Shown here: piece after piece, positions 17,993-27,298 of the stretch
Layout of the letters: each line of letters starts with the position of its first letter
Position numbering within the stretch: the first letter of the stretch is position 1
Source: Pseudonocardia ammonioxydans
GTDB lineage: Bacteria > Actinomycetota > Actinomycetes > Mycobacteriales > Pseudonocardiaceae
NCBI RefSeq assembly: GCF_900115005.1
Contig: NZ_FOUY01000034.1
Coordinates: 1-63,777, forward strand
DNA length: 63,777 nucleotides
Direction of reading: 5' to 3'
Notes under the pieces: generated by a model
The model's database searches: none
What the model was told of the DNA's origin: nothing
Seen by the model: only the letters and a program-made list of their open reading frames with translations
Position numbers and translations under genes: made by a program

Positions 17993-18379
17993 TCAGGCCA
18001 GGCCGGTGGCGGCCCAGTACTCCGCGAAGGACGGCGGGCAGACGTCGGTGCTGCGGGTGATCTTGCCGTCGACGAACTGGTGCGTGGTCAGCATCGTGAC
18101 GTCGAGGACCTTGTCGCCGAGCTTGCGGTAGGTGCGCACCCAGGCCACGACCAGGCCCTCGGGGGTCGTCTCGGTGCGGGTCACCTCGTTGGCGAACTCG
18201 TCGACCTTGGCGAGCACGCCGAAGGCCTCGAGGAACTCGTTCTTGGTGTAGATCTGCTGGGTGCCCTCGAGGGTGAACCCGGCCCACGTCATGTCGTCGT
18301 GGAACAGCTCCACCAGCGGGGCGGCGTCGCCCTTGTCGGCGGCGGCGAACGCGGCGACCAGGTTGTCGGCGTCGGACAT
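17993..18379 (-). CDS. SnoaL/NTF2-like protein
   Basis: This 128-residue single-domain protein has the cone-shaped NTF2/SnoaL fold. VAAFAAADKGDAAPLVELFH at the N-terminus and FVDGKITRSTDVCP near the end are characteristic. Family members act as small isomerases, dehydratases or ligand-binding proteins in polyketide and catabolic pathways. No clear catalytic residues can be assigned. It sits between the acyl-CoA dehydrogenase-like gene and the mycofactocin SDR on the same strand. Confidence 0.7.
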   Translation of the reverse strand: MSDADNLVAAFAAADKGDAAPLVELFHDDMTWAGFTLEGTQQIYTKNEFLEAFGVLAKVDEFANEVTRTETTPEGLVVAWVRTYRKLGDKVLDVTMLTTHQFVDGKITRSTDVCPPSFAEYWAATGLA

Positions 18380-18417
18380 CGTCGTACTCCTTCGATCCGG
18401 GGGGTTCGGGTTGGGGT

Positions 18418-19611
18418 TCAGGACCTGGCGTAGCCGGCGAGGATCGGGCCGGCGGCCTCGACGAGGGTCATCGGCTCGACGAGCATGTGGCGCGCACCCA
18501 CGGAGATGTCGCGCATGCAGCGCCCGAGGACACTCGGGTTGCGGATGGAGGAGCTGCCGCCCCAGCCGTAGGCGAAGGTGACGACGTCGTGGGCGACGCC
18601 CTGCACCCAGGTGGTGACCTGGCGCAGCCGGGCCCGGTGCTCGTCGGTCATCGCGCCGGCCGCGCCGGCGGCCTCGGCGTCGGCGTGCGCGTCGTACATG
18701 TAGCGGCGGGCCGCCTGCAGCAGCGCCTCGTGGGTGACGAACTCGCGGCGGAACATGTCCGAGTCGCCGATCACCGAGGGGTAGCCGGGGCGGGTCTTCA
18801 CCGCGGCGATCGCGGCGATCTCCTCGAGCGCGCGCTGGGCGATCCCGAGCGCGACCGGGCCGTGCCCGCCGACGCCGATGCCGAGCAGCCCCAGCTTGTA
18901 GACACCCTCGTCGCGGACCGGCACCGTGGAGAAGGTGTCCATCGCGCGGGCCTCGGGCACGAACACGTCGGTGACCGAGTAGTCCTCGCTCCCGGTCGCG
19001 ACCATGCCCATCACGTTCCAGTTGCCGAGGAACTCGACCTCGGAGCGCGGGACGAACGCGACCCGGCAGACCGGCTGGCCGTCGTCGCCGATCTCGGGGT
19101 TGCCCTCGTCGTCGTGGACGACGAACCCGGCGCCGATCCAGGACGCGTGCCCGGACCCGCTGGCGAAACCGTAGGTGCCGTTCACCCGGTACCCGCCCTC
19201 GACCCGCACGCCCTTGCCGGTCGGCAGGATCATCCCGGCGGTGATGCCCTTCTCCGCGCCGGCGAAGATCTCGCGGCCCCCGGCGTCGGGCAGGAAGCCG
19301 GCGGCGACACCGGTGCTGAACGCGTTGGCCATCACGGCCCAGCCGGTCGAGCCGTCGCTGCGCGAGAGCTCCTCGATCACCTTCAGCGAGTCGACGATGC
19401 CGAGCCCGGCGCCGCCCCACTCGCGGGGCACGAGCATCCAGAAGATGCCGTTGTCGGCGAGGCCGTCGACGACGGCCTCCGAGATGGCCCGGCCGGTCTC
19501 CATCCCGTTGGCCTCGGCGTCGATCAGCGGCGCGAGCCCGCGGGCGGCCTCGATGTAGCGCGCGCCGTCACCGATCTCGTCGAGCGCCGGGCGGGAAAGC
19601 GTGTCTGTCAT
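18418..19611 (-). CDS. Acyl-CoA dehydrogenase-like flavin monooxygenase
   Basis: This is a 397-residue protein of the acyl-CoA dehydrogenase fold, closest in style to the HsaA/HpaH group of flavin-dependent monooxygenases. Features are the N-terminal NGIFWMLVPREWGGAGLG, a central GTYGFASGSGHASWIGAGF and a C-terminal RDISVGARHMLVEP. The catalytic Glu of true acyl-CoA dehydrogenases is not evident. In that group reduced flavin is used to hydroxylate phenols or related rings. It begins the minus-strand operon, just after a GGAGGT ribosome binding site, and faces a LuxR-type regulator 400 bases away. Confidence 0.75.
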   Translation of the reverse strand: MTDTLSRPALDEIGDGARYIEAARGLAPLIDAEANGMETGRAISEAVVDGLADNGIFWMLVPREWGGAGLGIVDSLKVIEELSRSDGSTGWAVMANAFSTGVAAGFLPDAGGREIFAGAEKGITAGMILPTGKGVRVEGGYRVNGTYGFASGSGHASWIGAGFVVHDDEGNPEIGDDGQPVCRVAFVPRSEVEFLGNWNVMGMVATGSEDYSVTDVFVPEARAMDTFSTVPVRDEGVYKLGLLGIGVGGHGPVALGIAQRALEEIAAIAAVKTRPGYPSVIGDSDMFRREFVTHEALLQAARRYMYDAHADAEAAGAAGAMTDEHRARLRQVTTWVQGVAHDVVTFAYGWGGSSSIRNPSVLGRCMRDISVGARHMLVEPMTLVEAAGPILAGYARS

Positions 19612-20013
19612 GAGCGTCTGACCTCCGTTGGTCGGATCGGTTCATCGGGGACGGCGGTACGGCGCGTGCGCTGCCGGCCCGTGGGAGCTCGCCCCTCCGT
19701 CTCGGGCGACGGGGGACGCGCCGCAGCGACGCGGACCCCGTATGACTGGGAGCACAGTGCTGCCGGCAGCGGGGTACGCGGCAGCGGGCGACCCCGCACA
19801 TCGGACGGTCGGGTGCTCCCGGTCACAGGGACCCGCGCTGAGCTGCGGGTTCGCACAGCACGTAGGTGGGGGGTCCGGATCGGGCGCCGATCTCGGGACG
19901 CACATCCCGGCCGGCCGCGGACCCGAACGGGGTCCGGTGTCGGCGTCGAACACGTGGCTGCGGCGTGCTAGACCTACCGGCGGAGCGTCGATGGCGACGC
20001 GGGAGGACGGATC
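19612..20013. other. 402-base divergent intergenic region
   Basis: This region separates the minus-strand flavin monooxygenase operon from the plus-strand regulator. It must hold promoters for both. No convincing inverted repeat, tRNA or small gene was found; the short reading frames through it lack coding character. Confidence 0.5.
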
Positions 20014-22665
20014 GTGGACACCGACACCTGGCTCGACATCCGGGCGCGCCACGCCGCCGGTGCGGCGATCAAGGCGATCGCCCGCGACAAGAAGATCTCG
20101 CGCAACACCGTCCGGCGTGCGCTGCAGTCGGACAGCCCGCCGAGCCGCGGGCCCGCACCGGCCCGCAGGAGCGGGCTCGACGACTTCACCGCCGAGATCC
20201 GCGACCTGCTCACCGTCGACCCCGGACTGTCCGCACCCGAGATCGCCCGTCGGATCGGCTGGCCGCACTCGCTCACGGCGTTGAAGGAACGCGTGCGGGC
20301 CGTCCGGTCCCGGCCGGTGCCGACGGTGACCCGCCCGGCGGCGTCCGGCGCGCGGGTGTCGGGCGAGCTGACCTCGTTCGTGGGGCGCGAGGAGGAACTG
20401 GGCGAGATCCTGCACGCGGTCCACCGCCACCGGCTCGTCTCGCTGGTCGGCCCCGGCGGGGTCGGCAAGTCCCGGCTGGCCCGGCGGGCCGCCGCCGACG
20501 CCACGACCGTCTTCCAGGACGGCGTGCGGACCATCGAGCTCGCGTCGCTGCGGGACCCGGAGCTGGTCCCGCATGCCCTGCTCGACGGGTTCGGCCTCTC
20601 CGCCGGCGAGGCCACCAGCGGGTCGTCGCTGCAGGCGCTCGTCGAGCACCTCGAACGCCGGTCGGTGCTGCTCGTGCTCGACGACGCCGAGCACCTGCTC
20701 GACGGGCTGGCGGCGATCCTGCACCCGCTGCTGCGGGCGGCCCCGGCCCTGCGGGTGCTCCTGACGACCCGCCAGCCCATCGGCATGGCAGGCGAGCACG
20801 TGCTGCCGGTCGCGCCGCTGGGTGTTCCCGACGCGGTCCCGGACAGTGCCGCGGAGGCGCTGCGCCATCCCGCGATCGCCCTGTTCGTCGACCGGGCCGG
20901 CTCGGTGCTGTCCGGGTTCGTGCTCGACGACACGACGCTGCCCGACGTCGTCGAGCTGTGCCGGCGCCTCGACGGGATCCCGCTCGCGATGGAGCTCGCC
21001 GCGGTGCGGCTGCGGGTGCTCTCGCTGCGCCAGCTGCTGTCCCGCCTCGCCGACCGGTTCGCCGTCCTCACCGGTGGCGACCGGGCCGGGCCCGCCCGGC
21101 ACCGCACGCTCCTGGCGACGGTGACCTGGAGCCACGAGCTGTGCACGACGACCGAACGGACACTGTGGAGTCACGCGACCGTCTTCCCGGGGTCGTTCGA
21201 CCTGGACGCGCTCGACGCCGTGTGCGCCCGGGACGACACCTTCCCCGACGGCGTGGCCTCGACCGAGCTGCTCGACGCGGTGTCCGGGCTGACGACCAAG
21301 TCCATCCTGATCCGCGACGAGGACGACCAGGACGGCCACGTCCGGTTCCGGATGCTCGAGACCATCCGCGAGTTCGGCCGGGAGACCCTGGACGAGGCGG
21401 CCGGCCGGACGCTCGCCGCGCGCCACCTCGCCTACCGGCTCGCGGTGCACGACGCGCTCGCCGACGGGTGGTACGGGCCCGACCAGGCCCGGTGGGTGCG
21501 CCGCATGAAGCTCGAGCAGGCGGACCTGCGCTCGGCGCTGACCCACGCGCTGGCCCCCGACGGCGACCCGGTCGCGGCGTTGCGCCTGGTCAGCAGGCCG
21601 TGGTTCCAGTGGTCGGTCTCGCTGTCGATGACCGAGCACCGCCGGTGGCTGACCCGGGCGCTCGCCGCGGCTCCGGACCCCGGCCCGCAGCGCGCCGCCG
21701 CCTTGCTCACCGCCGCGTTCGTGGCGGCGCTGCAGGGCGACCAGCCGGCCGCCGCGGTCCTGGTGAAGGAGGGCCGCGCGCTCGCCGACGAGGTGGGCGA
21801 CCCGCTGACCATCGCGTTCGGGGCGCACGCCGCGGGGCTGACCGCCTTCTTCAGCGACGAGTTCGCCGCCGCCACCCGGCTGTTCAACGAGGCCGACACC
21901 CTCTACCGGGCCGCTGGCGCGGCGGCGGACATCCTGGTCGCCGCCCTGGACGTCCAGATCGGCCTGCTGCGCATCTCCTGCGGCAACCTCGACGGCGCAC
22001 GCGACCGCCTCACGGCCGTCCACGAGCGCAGCGGCGCCGCCGACGAGACGTGGATCCGGTCCTACGCCCTCGACGGGCTCGGCTTCATCGCGCTGCTCAG
22101 CCACGACGTCGACCGGGCCCGCCGGCTCGCCCGCGAGGCGCTCACGGCGACCTCCCGGTTCGAGGACACCATCGGCCTGTCGCTCTCGCTCGACCTCGCC
22201 GCCTGGACCGCCGCCGCGGACGGCCGCTACGAGCGTTGCGCCGTGCTGCTCGGCGCGGCCTCCGCGCGCTGGGGCTCGTTCGGCAACCAGCTCTACGGGT
22301 CACCCGACTGGCAGGCCCGCCGCCAGGGCTACGAGCAGCAGGCCCGCGACACCCTCGGCAGCCCGATCTTCGACACCGCCTTCCAGCACGGCGCCACGAT
22401 GAGCGCGGGCGACATCGGTGACTACGCCCTCGCCGAGGCCCCCGAACCCCTCCACGCCGCCGACGAGTACCTCACCGCCCGCGAGTACGAGATCGCCGGC
22501 TACGTCGCCCGGGGCATGACCAACCGCGAGATCGCCGACCGGCTCGTCATCTCGCACCGGACCGTGGAGGGGCACGTCAGCCGGGTGCTGACCAAGCTCG
22601 GGTTCGGCCGGCGCGCGCAGCTCGCGGCATGGATGGAACGGACGCGTCCGACCGGCGCCCACTAG
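20014..22665 (+). CDS. Large LuxR-type (LAL-like) regulator with an IstA-like N-terminus
   Basis: This is an 883-residue ATP-binding transcription regulator. Residues 1-100 hold two helix-turn-helix units like those of IS21 IstA transposases: IKAIARDKKISRNTVRRAL at about 19-37 and APEIARRIGWPHSLTALKER at about 74-93. An NB-ARC type ATPase follows, with SFVGREEEL (121-129), Walker A GPGGVGKS (146-153) and Walker B LLVLDDAEHLL. The middle is TPR-like helical repeats. The C-terminus (about 820-875) is a LuxR helix-turn-helix, MTNREIADRLVISHRTVEGH. The GTG at 20014 follows GGGAGG. It probably controls the divergent flavin monooxygenase operon; the extra N-terminal DNA-binding head is unusual. Confidence 0.8.
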   Translation: MDTDTWLDIRARHAAGAAIKAIARDKKISRNTVRRALQSDSPPSRGPAPARRSGLDDFTAEIRDLLTVDPGLSAPEIARRIGWPHSLTALKERVRAVRSRPVPTVTRPAASGARVSGELTSFVGREEELGEILHAVHRHRLVSLVGPGGVGKSRLARRAAADATTVFQDGVRTIELASLRDPELVPHALLDGFGLSAGEATSGSSLQALVEHLERRSVLLVLDDAEHLLDGLAAILHPLLRAAPALRVLLTTRQPIGMAGEHVLPVAPLGVPDAVPDSAAEALRHPAIALFVDRAGSVLSGFVLDDTTLPDVVELCRRLDGIPLAMELAAVRLRVLSLRQLLSRLADRFAVLTGGDRAGPARHRTLLATVTWSHELCTTTERTLWSHATVFPGSFDLDALDAVCARDDTFPDGVASTELLDAVSGLTTKSILIRDEDDQDGHVRFRMLETIREFGRETLDEAAGRTLAARHLAYRLAVHDALADGWYGPDQARWVRRMKLEQADLRSALTHALAPDGDPVAALRLVSRPWFQWSVSLSMTEHRRWLTRALAAAPDPGPQRAAALLTAAFVAALQGDQPAAAVLVKEGRALADEVGDPLTIAFGAHAAGLTAFFSDEFAAATRLFNEADTLYRAAGAAADILVAALDVQIGLLRISCGNLDGARDRLTAVHERSGAADETWIRSYALDGLGFIALLSHDVDRARRLAREALTATSRFEDTIGLSLSLDLAAWTAAADGRYERCAVLLGAASARWGSFGNQLYGSPDWQARRQGYEQQARDTLGSPIFDTAFQHGATMSAGDIGDYALAEAPEPLHAADEYLTAREYEIAGYVARGMTNREIADRLVISHRTVEGHVSRVLTKLGFGRRAQLAAWMERTRPTGAH

Positions 22666-22678
22666 TCACTCGTCGGTG

Positions 22679-23299
22679 TCAGAGGATCCCTCGCCCCCGC
22701 GCCACCGAGAGCGCCGCGGTGCGGGACTGCACGCCGAGCTTGTTGTAGACGTGGGCGAGGTGGGACTTGACCGTGGCACGGGAGAGTGACAGCTCGCGGG
22801 CGATCGCATCGTTCGAGCGTCCGTCGGACACCAGGCGGAGGACGTCGAGCTCGCGCAGGGTCAGCGAGGTGTCGGGCCGGCGCAGGCGGGTGAGCAGTCG
22901 CTGCTGGATCGTCGGCCCGAGGGTGGTCTCGCCGGCGGCGGCCGCGCGGATCGCCGCCGTCAGTTCCTCGGTCGGGGCGTCCTTGAGCAGGTAGCCGGTC
23001 GCCCCCGCCTCGACGGCGGCGAGGATGTCGCCGTCGGTGTCGTAGGTGGTCAGGATCAGGATCGGCGGCCCACCCGCGGCCACGAGGTCGCGGGTGGCGT
23101 CGACCCCACCGCGCTGGGCGCTGCCGAACCGCAGGTCCAGGAGCACGACGTCGGCCCGGCCACCCGTGGTGATCCAGGAGACCAGTTCGTCGGTCGTCGC
23201 GCACTCGCGCACGACGTGCATGTCCGGCTCGGTCTCGACGACGGCCCGGATGCCGGCGCGGACGACGGGATGGTCGTCGGTCAGGACGATGTCGATCAT
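22679..23299 (-). CDS. NarL-family response regulator
   Basis: This is a 206-residue two-component response regulator. The receiver domain shows acidic Asp8-Asp9, the phospho-acceptor Asp55 (VVLLDLRFG), Thr84 and Lys106 (YLLKDAP). The C-terminal LuxR helix-turn-helix is RSNDAIARELSLSRATVKSH. Its ATG lies inside the stop of the histidine kinase gene (4-base overlap), so the two are co-translated. It would bind promoters after phosphorylation by that kinase. It converges with the large LuxR regulator upstream. Confidence 0.9.
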   Translation of the reverse strand: MIDIVLTDDHPVVRAGIRAVVETEPDMHVVRECATTDELVSWITTGGRADVVLLDLRFGSAQRGGVDATRDLVAAGGPPILILTTYDTDGDILAAVEAGATGYLLKDAPTEELTAAIRAAAAGETTLGPTIQQRLLTRLRRPDTSLTLRELDVLRLVSDGRSNDAIARELSLSRATVKSHLAHVYNKLGVQSRTAALSVARGRGIL

Positions 23300-24528
23300 T
23301 GGTGCTCCGGGGTCGGGCCGGCGGTCGGCATGGTCACGGTCAGCACCGTCCCCTCACCGGGCGAGGACTCCAGGGCGAGCGACCCGCCGAGTTCACGGGC
23401 CCGGGAGCGCATCGTGGGCAGGCCGAACCCGCCCGGTGAGCCGGACGGCGTCACGGCCGTCGGGTCGAAACCGGCACCGTCGTCGATGACGTCGAGCACG
23501 ACGTCGTCGCGGGTGTAGTCCACGACGAACTCGGCGTGCCCCGCGCCGGCGTGCCGGTCGACGTTCGCCAGCGCGGACTGGGCGATCCGCAGCAGTGCGG
23601 TCTCCACCGGAACCGGCAACGGGCGGGGCAGGCCCTCGGTGCGGACGACCACGTCGAGGTCCCGGGCGCGGTAGCGCCGTGCCACGCGTTCCAGCGCACC
23701 GACGAGCGTCGCGTCGTCCAGGTCCGGGGGTGCCAGCGCGCGGACGAACCGGCGTGCCTCGTCGAGGCTGTGCCCGGCCAGCTCGCGAGCCCGCTCGATG
23801 TGCCCGGCCGCGCGCTCCGCGTCGTCGCGGGCCAGCGATGTCCCGGCGGCGCGCAGCAGCAGTTCGATGGCCGAGAAGCCCTGGGCCAGGGTGTCGTGGA
23901 TCTCGCGGGCGAGGCGCTCGCGCTCCTCGTGCACCAGGCGTTCACCCTCGGCGTCGGCGAGCAGCTCCCGGGCCTCGAGCAGCTCGTCGACCGTGGCCTG
24001 GCGCTCGGCCGACTCCCGCACCAGGGCCTCGAAGCCGAGCACCACACCGACCGCGACGGCGGCCCCCAGCATCGGCCCGAGGACGAACCCGAGCGGCGGA
24101 GCACCCGGTGGTGCGACGACGGTGACACCATCGACGACGACGATCGCCGTCGTCACCGCCACGGCGACCGGTCCGCGGTGCGGGCCGAGCACGTGCATCT
24201 GCAGCAGGAAGAGCGGGAACGCGACCCAGAGCGCCGTCGGGCTGACGAGCAACAGCACACACCAGAGCACCACCAGGGCTGCGATCCACGCGCTGTCGGG
24301 CCACCAGGCCCCGCGGGGCTCGGTGATCGAGCGCTCGTGGACCCGGACCGTCACCCGGCCCGACGCGTAGACCACGAGCAGTCCGGCCCCGGCCACGACA
24401 GCGACCACCGTGCTCGACGTCGGCCGACCGAGCGCGCCCGCGACGGCGAGCACCACCAACCCGGCGAACAGCAGGTCGAGCCCGACGGCGAGCGCGCGGA
24501 TCCAGGACGACCAGCGATGAACGCGCAC
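23296..24528 (-). CDS. Membrane sensor histidine kinase (HisKA_3 type)
   Basis: This is a 410-residue sensor kinase. Residues about 12-165 hold several hydrophobic helices with short loops, so the signal is probably sensed in or near the membrane. The phospho-acceptor is His211 in LAREIHDTLAQGFSAIELLL, and the ATPase part ends with GFGLPTMRSRARELGGSLAL. The GTG at 24528 is preferred because the upstream in-frame sequence is not hydrophobic and overlaps the opposite promoter. It pairs with the response regulator downstream. The adjacent divergent HsmA-like membrane protein is a likely target. Confidence 0.85.
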   Translation of the reverse strand: MRVHRWSSWIRALAVGLDLLFAGLVVLAVAGALGRPTSSTVVAVVAGAGLLVVYASGRVTVRVHERSITEPRGAWWPDSAWIAALVVLWCVLLLVSPTALWVAFPLFLLQMHVLGPHRGPVAVAVTTAIVVVDGVTVVAPPGAPPLGFVLGPMLGAAVAVGVVLGFEALVRESAERQATVDELLEARELLADAEGERLVHEERERLAREIHDTLAQGFSAIELLLRAAGTSLARDDAERAAGHIERARELAGHSLDEARRFVRALAPPDLDDATLVGALERVARRYRARDLDVVVRTEGLPRPLPVPVETALLRIAQSALANVDRHAGAGHAEFVVDYTRDDVVLDVIDDGAGFDPTAVTPSGSPGGFGLPTMRSRARELGGSLALESSPGEGTVLTVTMPTAGPTPEHQ

Positions 24529-24701
24529 CCGTCCATTGTCGCCCGCGGGTGGCGGGCCCCCATCAGCCGAAAGGTGGAGGCCGACGGCCACCTCGCGGCC
24601 GCGCACGTGCGTTCCTCGGGTCGATGTCGCGGGGCGTCGACGCGGCGAGCCTGGACACCGTCCCACCGGCGACCCGGCCGGCCCACCCCGAAGGAGTCCT
24701 G

Positions 24702-25097
24702 ATGCTCGTATCGGCCATCGTTCTGATCACCGCGGCGCTCGTGTTCTACACACTGGGTGTGTGGGCCGAGCGCCGCGTCGGTGTGCTGCGGTGGTGGCAC
24801 GTCGGTGCCTTCGGCGCGGGCCTCGCCTTCGACATCGCCGGGACCGCGGTGATGGCCCGGATCGCCGCGACCCAGCCCCCGCCGCCGCCCGGGCTCGGTG
24901 CGGTCCTCCAGACGATCATGTCGACGACCGGGCTGATCGCGTTGATCCTCATGGCCGCGCACCTGCTCTGGGCGGTCTTCGTCATGGTCCGCGCCCGGCC
25001 CGCCGAGCGGGCTCGGTTCCACCGCTACAGCGTCGCGGTGTGGGCGATCTGGCTGGTCCCCTACTTCTCCGGGATGACCGCGTCGATGGTGGCCTGA
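24702..25097 (+). CDS. HsmA-family four-helix membrane protein
   Basis: This 131-residue integral membrane protein is of the HsmA (TIGR03987) type, of unknown biochemical function. Four hydrophobic segments are visible, the first being LVSAIVLITAALVFYTLGVW and the last near WAIWLVPYFSGM. A GAAGGAG ribosome binding site directly precedes the ATG at 24702, which settles the start over a longer reading. It faces the histidine kinase gene, so the two-component system may regulate it. Confidence 0.75.
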   Translation: MLVSAIVLITAALVFYTLGVWAERRVGVLRWWHVGAFGAGLAFDIAGTAVMARIAATQPPPPPGLGAVLQTIMSTTGLIALILMAAHLLWAVFVMVRARPAERARFHRYSVAVWAIWLVPYFSGMTASMVA

Positions 25098-25152
25098 CAC
25101 CGCAACGGCGCGACCCGCACGTCCACGGTCGAGTGCCGACCGCTCCCGGCGC

Positions 25153-25626
25153 TCAGGGCCGTACCGCCACGATCGCGTCGACCTCCACGAGGGCGCCCTG
25201 CGGCAACACGTGCGCCGCGAGCGCCGTACGGGCGTGCCGACCCGCGTCGCCGAGGACGTCGAGCAGCAGCCGCGAGGCCCCGTCGGCCACTTCGGGCTGA
25301 CCGTGGGCGTTCTTCGCACTCGCCACCCAGGCGTTGAGCTTGACCACCTGTGCCACGTTGTCGAGCCCGATCGCCCCGTCGATGCGTGCCAGCAGGTTGA
25401 GCGCGCTGATCCGGGCCGCGGCGACACCGTCGGCGACGTCCGCGTCCTCGCCCAGCCGTCCCCCGAGGACCTCCCCCGTGGCCGCGCGGGAGATCTGACC
25501 GGAGACGTGGAGCAGGTTCCCTGCGCGCACGGCGGGCTCGTAGGCGCACCTGGGCGGACCGAGCAGTGGCAGGTCCAGGGACAGCTCGGCGAGCCGACCG
25601 TGCACACCCGTGACACGGGTGCTCAT
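25153..25626 (-). CDS. RidA-family protein
   Basis: This is a 157-residue member of the RidA/YjgF superfamily, trimeric enzymes that hydrolyse reactive enamines and imines or act as deaminases on ring-opened intermediates. The core LLHVSGQISR and the C-terminal LVEVDAIVAV are typical. The conserved Arg that binds carboxylates in canonical RidA is not clearly present, so it may belong to another subgroup. Its ATG overlaps the stop of the M24 gene by four bases. As the last gene of an ABC importer operon, it would act on a product of the imported nitrogen compound. Confidence 0.8.
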   Translation of the reverse strand: MSTRVTGVHGRLAELSLDLPLLGPPRCAYEPAVRAGNLLHVSGQISRAATGEVLGGRLGEDADVADGVAAARISALNLLARIDGAIGLDNVAQVVKLNAWVASAKNAHGQPEVADGASRLLLDVLGDAGRHARTALAAHVLPQGALVEVDAIVAVRP

Positions 25627-27278
25627 CGCTTGCTCACGACGTAGGTCCGCTCCCGGCCGATGTACCAGAGATCCTCGGTACCGATCGCGACATCGTCGTA
25701 GCGCCACGGGATCTCGGCGGCACCGTACGAACCGACCTGCAGAACGTGCTTGTATCCCGGGCGCAGCTCGTTGGCGAACGACTCCTGCTTACCCATGAGG
25801 TGCCCGACGTTGCGCTTGCGGTACTCGGTGTCGAAGTCGACCTCGGTACCGAGCATCCCGATGGCACGCATCCGGTCGAGGTGCGGCGCCAGGTAACGCA
25901 ACGTCCCGTCGTGCACGTCCTCACAGACGGCGCCGGGCCGCAGCTGGCCGATGATGCCCTCCCGCACGACGTCGAAGAAGAACGCGTACGCCTCCCGCGC
26001 CGCGTCGGTACGCGGCAGCGAGCGGGCCATGTCCGATGTGGCGACGGTGACGCCGTCGACGACGACCCGCACGCCGGCGTCGAGCTGGATGCAGGTCGTC
26101 GTGGAGTCGATCGGGAAGTCCACCGGCGGGCCGGGGAACAGCATCCGGTTCGACGAGTGCAGGTTCGTGAAGTACGGCTCGATGCCGAACGGGATCCCGT
26201 TCGCGGCCCGGAACTCGGCGATCTTCTCCAGGTACACCGCGTGGATGTCGAGCTCGGTGAACCGGCGGCCGTCGTCGATGCCCTGCTCGGCCCATGCCAG
26301 TGCGGCCTCGATCGCGAACACGCTGGTCCGCGCGGCGATCAGCTGGAACGCCAGGTCCTCGTGGTCGCGCACGTCGCGCCAGTGACCGAGATCGGCCGAG
26401 ACCCCGACCGGTTCCGCGCCGGCGTGCTCCAGCTCGCGGGCCAGTCCGATCCCGACGAACTCCTCCTCGACGCCGACACGCGGTCCGGGGCCCAGCGCGA
26501 CGACGGCGGCGCCGACCGACGGGTACGCCCCGACCACGGTCCCGGGGAGGCCCGGACCGCCCTCCGGTGCGAGCACGAGGAGCCGCTCCGTCGCGGGCAG
26601 CCACACCGCGACGGCGCCGCCCGGCCCGGCCCGGCCGGTCGCCTCCGTGTAGTCGGGCTCGGCGGCGAGCAGCACGGCGTCCAGCCCGCGTTCGCGGGCC
26701 AGCGCGGTCAGGGCCGTGAACCGGGTGTCCACGGTGGCGGTCAGCTCGTCCGCCAGCCCGTCGAGGTGCTCGACGCTCTCGATCAACCGCCGGGCGACCC
26801 CGACGCCCTCGGCACGCCACCCGGCGAACCGGGCCAGCACCTCGGCCGTGTCGATCTCGTGCGCGACCACCGGGACCGGGTCCCGATCGTCGGCGGACAC
26901 CTCGAGCGTCCCCGTCCCGGTGAGTGCGTGATGGTGGGCCAGCGCGACGTCGGCGGCGAGGTGCACCCGGCCGTCGCCGGCCAGTTCCTCGACCAGACCG
27001 GCCAGCGAGGCCGCCGCCGGGGTGTCCGCGACGACCCGGGGGTCGATCGTCACCCACGGGGCGTAGAACCGGATCCGTTCCTTCGGCACGCCCGCCGAGA
27101 GCGCGTTGCCCTGCTCCTGCTGGCGCACGAGCAGGACCTGCTCCCCGTCGCGTTCCGCGATCAGTGGGGCGACGAGCGGGTAGGAGTCGAGACGGATCGC
27201 GGAGAACAGCAGGCTCCGGCGGGCGTCGAGTCCGTAGCGCTGCTCGACCTGTGTGGCGTCCGCGGTGAGGTGCAACAT
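25623..27278 (-). CDS. M24-family metallohydrolase (creatinase/prolidase-like)
   Basis: This is a 551-residue protein with a pita-bread M24 domain at the C-terminus. Metal-ligand regions include the Asp in QLDAGVRVVVDGV and the His in RNVGHLMGKQESF. The large N-terminal half resembles the creatinase_N domain. Family members cleave X-Pro peptides or amidino compounds such as creatine. The second Asp and the two Glu ligands cannot all be assigned confidently. The ATG at 27278 follows CCGGAGGAAACC. It lies 20 bases after the ABC ATPase gene on the same strand and is coupled to a RidA gene, which suggests breakdown of an imported amidine or amide-type nitrogen compound. Confidence 0.75.
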   Translation of the reverse strand: MLHLTADATQVEQRYGLDARRSLLFSAIRLDSYPLVAPLIAERDGEQVLLVRQQEQGNALSAGVPKERIRFYAPWVTIDPRVVADTPAAASLAGLVEELAGDGRVHLAADVALAHHHALTGTGTLEVSADDRDPVPVVAHEIDTAEVLARFAGWRAEGVGVARRLIESVEHLDGLADELTATVDTRFTALTALARERGLDAVLLAAEPDYTEATGRAGPGGAVAVWLPATERLLVLAPEGGPGLPGTVVGAYPSVGAAVVALGPGPRVGVEEEFVGIGLARELEHAGAEPVGVSADLGHWRDVRDHEDLAFQLIAARTSVFAIEAALAWAEQGIDDGRRFTELDIHAVYLEKIAEFRAANGIPFGIEPYFTNLHSSNRMLFPGPPVDFPIDSTTTCIQLDAGVRVVVDGVTVATSDMARSLPRTDAAREAYAFFFDVVREGIIGQLRPGAVCEDVHDGTLRYLAPHLDRMRAIGMLGTEVDFDTEYRKRNVGHLMGKQESFANELRPGYKHVLQVGSYGAAEIPWRYDDVAIGTEDLWYIGRERTYVVSKR

Positions 27279-27298
27279 GGTTTCCTCCGGGGGTGGGG

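Noticed and set aside
19628..20284. A 218-codon plus-strand frame through the divergent promoter region
   Set aside because: It lacks a ribosome binding site, overlaps the regulator start in another frame and has no domain.
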